Assembly (NCBI GenBank): GCA_903929735.1
Contig: CAIYVW010000037.1
Span: 1 to 45,699 of the forward strand
Direction of reading: 5' to 3'
DNA: 45,699 bases
DNA from: an uncultured bacterium
GTDB lineage: Bacteria; Patescibacteriota; Minisyncoccia; Phycocordibacterales; UBA9973
How positions within the stretch are numbered: the first letter of the stretch is position 1; the number at the start of each line of letters is the position of its first letter. This document shows positions 45,200-45,699 of the stretch, piece after piece. Position numbers and translations under genes: made by a program. The notes beneath the pieces were generated by a model. It did not search any database. It saw nothing but the letters and a program-made list of their open reading frames with translations, and was not told where the DNA came from.

Positions 45200-45286
45200 C
45201 GGAACCAGCGAGATTCGAACTCGCGAGGGCTTTTACACCCTGCCTCTTTAGCAAAGAGGTACGTTAGACCACTCTGACACGGTTCC
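45200..45286 (-). tRNA. tRNA-Ser (anticodon GCT)
   Basis: Reverse-strand class II tRNA: acceptor GGAACCG/TGGTTCC (one G-U), anticodon stem CCTCT/AGAGG with loop TTGCTAA (anticodon GCT), long variable arm, T stem GCGAG/CTCGC with loop TTCGAAT. This is the normal decoder of AGC/AGU. Confidence 0.95.
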
Positions 45287-45376
45287 CTTTACTTTGTATA
45301 AAATAACATATTTTAAAACCTTTCCCAAATTAGAAATATTTTGAAAATATATTAAATATGCTAAGATTAGAAAACT

Positions 45377-45512
45377 GGAGGCGTGGATATGAAATATAAA
45401 CTGCTTTATATTTCATCCGTTCAGATACTTTTATCTGAAAAGCTATATGCTTCAAGCATAGCTTTAGGGAAGGGCCCAGGAGGGCGCGAAGACACGATGA
45501 CGAGTGAAACGA
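45377..45512 (+). repeat. Palindromic hairpin array with a copy of the tRNA-Ser 5' end
   Basis: The first 12 bases of the following tRNA-Ser (GGAGGCGTGGAT, 45513-45524) also occur at 45377-45388. Between the copies are perfect hairpins with 4-base loops: 45389-45400/45405-45416 (12 bp, loop CTGC) and 45420-45427/45432-45439 (8 bp, loop CTTT). An AAGCT..AGCTT hairpin and a GC-rich tail containing GGGCCC follow. No ORF. The layout parallels the array beside tRNA-Gln. Confidence 0.55.
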
Positions 45513-45599
45513 GGAGGCGTGGATGAGTGGTTTAAATCAACAGTTTACTAAACTGTCGAACCTTTACCGGTTCCGTGAGTTCGAATCTCACCGCCTCCG
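45513..45599 (+). tRNA. tRNA-Ser-like gene with unusual anticodon ACT
   Basis: A complete class II cloverleaf: acceptor GGAGGCG/CGCCTCC, D stem GAT/ATC, anticodon stem ACAGT/ACTGT with loop TTACTAA, variable arm GAACC/GGTTC, T stem GTGAG/CTCAC with loop TTCGAAT. By position the anticodon is ACT, one base different from the GCT of the neighbouring tRNA-Ser. A34 in the AGY box is unusual. Its 3' end overlaps the last codons of a serine recombinase. Confidence 0.85.
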
Positions 45600-45699
45600 C
45601 ATAACAAGATTTTTATCGCACAAAAGGTCAAATTCCTTTTGTTTATCAATAGTTTTCAGAGGTTCTAACCGTTTACTAATTGCGTTTACCTCTTTTGAA
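45588..45699 (-). CDS. Second serine recombinase, C-terminal fragment (cut by window edge)
   Basis: The last 36 complete codons of a reverse-strand ORF that enters from the right edge and stops (TGA) in the T arm of tRNA-Ser. The peptide (SKEVNAISKRLEPLKTIDKQ, then EFDLLCDKNLVMRRR) matches the pattern and position of the C-terminus of the recombinase at tRNA-Asp (KAVESEINRLELEKTFATKE, then NTRLGVLCPILRSRR). Both are charged coiled-coil tails with a late L-L-C or V-L-C and arginines, followed by a tRNA. It is therefore probably the integrase of a second element inserted at tRNA-Ser. Only the tail is visible. Confidence 0.55.
   Translation of the reverse strand, partial: SKEVNAISKRLEPLKTIDKQKEFDLLCDKNLVMRRR

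Overview
The window is AT-rich, densely packed bacterial chromosome. Three things point to a Candidate Phyla Radiation (Patescibacteria) genome, probably a Parcubacteria-type lineage: a compact all-in-one type IV pilus cluster, short versions of core proteins (PrfB with a reduced N-terminus, GatCA without GatB here) and many small unique membrane proteins. UGA is used as a stop (for example the res gene) and an RF2 is encoded, so the standard bacterial code applies. No rRNA gene is present.

Layout. 1-9.8 kb: small accessory genes (membrane protein, Nudix, SRPBCC, LOG), then pyrG, ftsX-ftsE, prfB, a cysteine-synthase-like enzyme, an NlpC/P60-like and a YkuD-like cell-wall enzyme, with tRNA-Gln(CTG), tRNA-Thr(CGT) and tRNA-Thr(GGT) between them. 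9.85-10.17 kb: a forward tRNA cluster, initiator Met, Met and Asp. 10.16-22.20 kb: an integrated element of about 12 kb in the 3' end of tRNA-Asp. 22.3-28.2 kb: PhoH-type ATPase, a membrane protein, gatA-gatC and ligA. 28.2-40.3 kb: one reverse-strand type IV pilus cluster from pilM to the minor pilins. 40.3-45.2 kb: comF, an ATP-grasp protein, a DksA-like protein and enolase. 45.2-45.7 kb: two tRNA-Ser genes and the last codons of a second serine recombinase, so another element probably starts at the right edge.

The 12-kb element carries a large serine recombinase, a putative replication initiator, small plasmid-type ORFs, a possible defence protein, a complete type III restriction-modification pair (mod, res) and a complete diversity-generating retroelement (DGR): reverse transcriptase, Avd, template repeat (TR), variable repeat (VR) and target gene. 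TR (20921-21048) and VR (21405-21532) align without gaps. All 20 differences fall at adenines of the TR sense strand (20 of 34 A positions changed, 0 of 94 others), which is the mark of adenine-specific mutagenic homing. The avd gene is inverted relative to RT, TR and target, and its 5' end overlaps that of the RT gene.

The element ends can be read from the sequence. A shared GCGCA lies at 10164-10168 and 22199-22203. Joining the two ends in silico creates an inverted repeat (CTTCGTCCA / TGGACAAAG) centred inside that core, as expected for a serine-recombinase attP. Removing the element puts tRNA-Asp directly in front of the otherwise orphan terminator at 22207-22230.

Two further signals are not explained by named families. 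First, the 5' leaders of mod (15320-15491) and of the recombinase (11778-11905) each begin a few bases after a -10 hexamer. Each contains long helices whose strands interleave (pseudoknot or mutually exclusive folds) in the same topology and runs up to the start codon. Second, palindromic arrays built of perfect tetraloop hairpins sit next to tRNA genes and are flanked by partial tRNA copies (tRNA-Gln, tRNA-Ser). A related palindrome is inserted in frame in the zinc finger of LigA.
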